Shown: positions 5,558 to 5,705 of the stretch, piece after piece
Layout: each line of letters starts with the position of its first letter
Numbering within the stretch: position 1 is the first letter of the stretch
From: Candidatus Omnitrophota bacterium
Lineage (GTDB): Bacteria; Ratteibacteria; UBA8468; B48-G9; DTJG01
Direction: 5' to 3'
Assembly: GCA_023818725.1 (NCBI GenBank)
Contig: JAMWBX010000099.1
Span: forward strand, 1-5,705
DNA length: 5,705 bases
The notes under the pieces: generated by a model
Database searches by the model: none
What the model saw: the letters and a program-made list of their open reading frames with translations, nothing else
Told to the model about the DNA's origin: nothing
Position numbers and translations under genes: made by a program

Positions 5558-5705
5558 CTTCGCTAACCTTTATTAACAGGTTGAATGTTATCCTTTCTGA
5601 TTCTGGCATAATGCCACCTACCTTTACATCCTGAAAACGGTGTACCTTTTTGAATGTTTGAATGATAAGCTCAACATTTTCAAGGCTGCTTGTGGAACAG
5701 GTAAG
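5535..5705 (-). CDS. PilN/GspL-like protein, C-terminal 56 residues (5' end cut by window)
   Basis: An open frame enters from the right edge and ends at TAA 5537-5535, inside the start of the PilO/GspM-like gene. The visible residues include TSSLENVELIIQTFKKV and HRFQDVKVGG, then IMPESERITFNLLIKVSED. This is the pattern of the PilN (fimbrial assembly) or GspL C-terminal ferredoxin-like domain. In that pattern a helix of the type x-S-L-E-N-V-x-x-I-I-x-T-F is followed by F-x-D-V-K-V and a closing strand R-I-T-F-N-L-L-I-K-V. The protein would sit in the inner membrane and pair with the next gene product, as PilN pairs with PilO and GspL with GspM. The 23-base overlap and fixed order support this. 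The N-terminal part is outside the window, so the assignment is tentative. Confidence 0.65.
   Translation of the reverse strand, partial: LTCSTSSLENVELIIQTFKKVHRFQDVKVGGIMPESERITFNLLIKVSEDAKIQTK

Overview
All genes in this window read on the minus strand. In transcription order (right to left) they are: the 3' end of a PilN/GspL-like assembly protein gene; a small PilO/GspM-like inner-membrane protein gene that overlaps it; a ~100-bp palindromic repeat (copy B); polA, encoding a family A DNA polymerase; a second copy of the repeat (copy A); a regulatory region with two sigma70-type promoters; and three tandem type II/IV pseudopilin genes. The last pseudopilin runs off the left edge. No tRNA, rRNA, transposase or CRISPR array is visible.

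Organism: a Gram-negative-type bacterium with low to moderate G+C and TTGACA/TATAAT-like promoters. Pseudopilins of this kind (prepilin N-terminus [23 protein letters not shown], a Cys-x-x-Asn-Leu-Lys-Gln motif, a C-terminal H-x-DG-like region, in tandem paralogues) are typical of the Planctomycetes-Verrucomicrobia-Lentisphaerae group, Omnitrophota and neighbouring candidate phyla. Extragenic repeats built from CCCCCTTT/AAAGGGGG arms occur in many of the same kinds of genomes. The phylum is an inference of low confidence.

Region by region: 1-671 pseudopilin C (3' end cut); 672-732 spacer with an extended -10 candidate and a mini-ORF; 733-1458 pseudopilin B; 1459-1507 spacer with a matching mini-ORF; 1508-2227 pseudopilin A; 2228-2390 promoter/operator region; 2391-2494 repeat A; 2504-4903 polA; 4944-5047 repeat B; 5054-5557 PilO/GspM-like; 5535-5705 PilN/GspL-like (5' end cut).

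How it fits together: the right-hand pair would build the inner-membrane platform of a type IV pilus or type II secretion-like machine, and the left-hand genes encode pseudopilin-like substrates. polA sits between them, bracketed by the two repeats. The best leads for a second look are the two repeat copies, whose central hairpins are exact reverse complements of each other; the twin promoters, with an inverted repeat filling one spacer; the matched 11-codon mini-ORFs coupled to pseudopilins B and C; and a 26-base invariant segment containing a perfect palindrome inside all three pilin signal sequences. I see no clear case for a wholly new multi-gene system.
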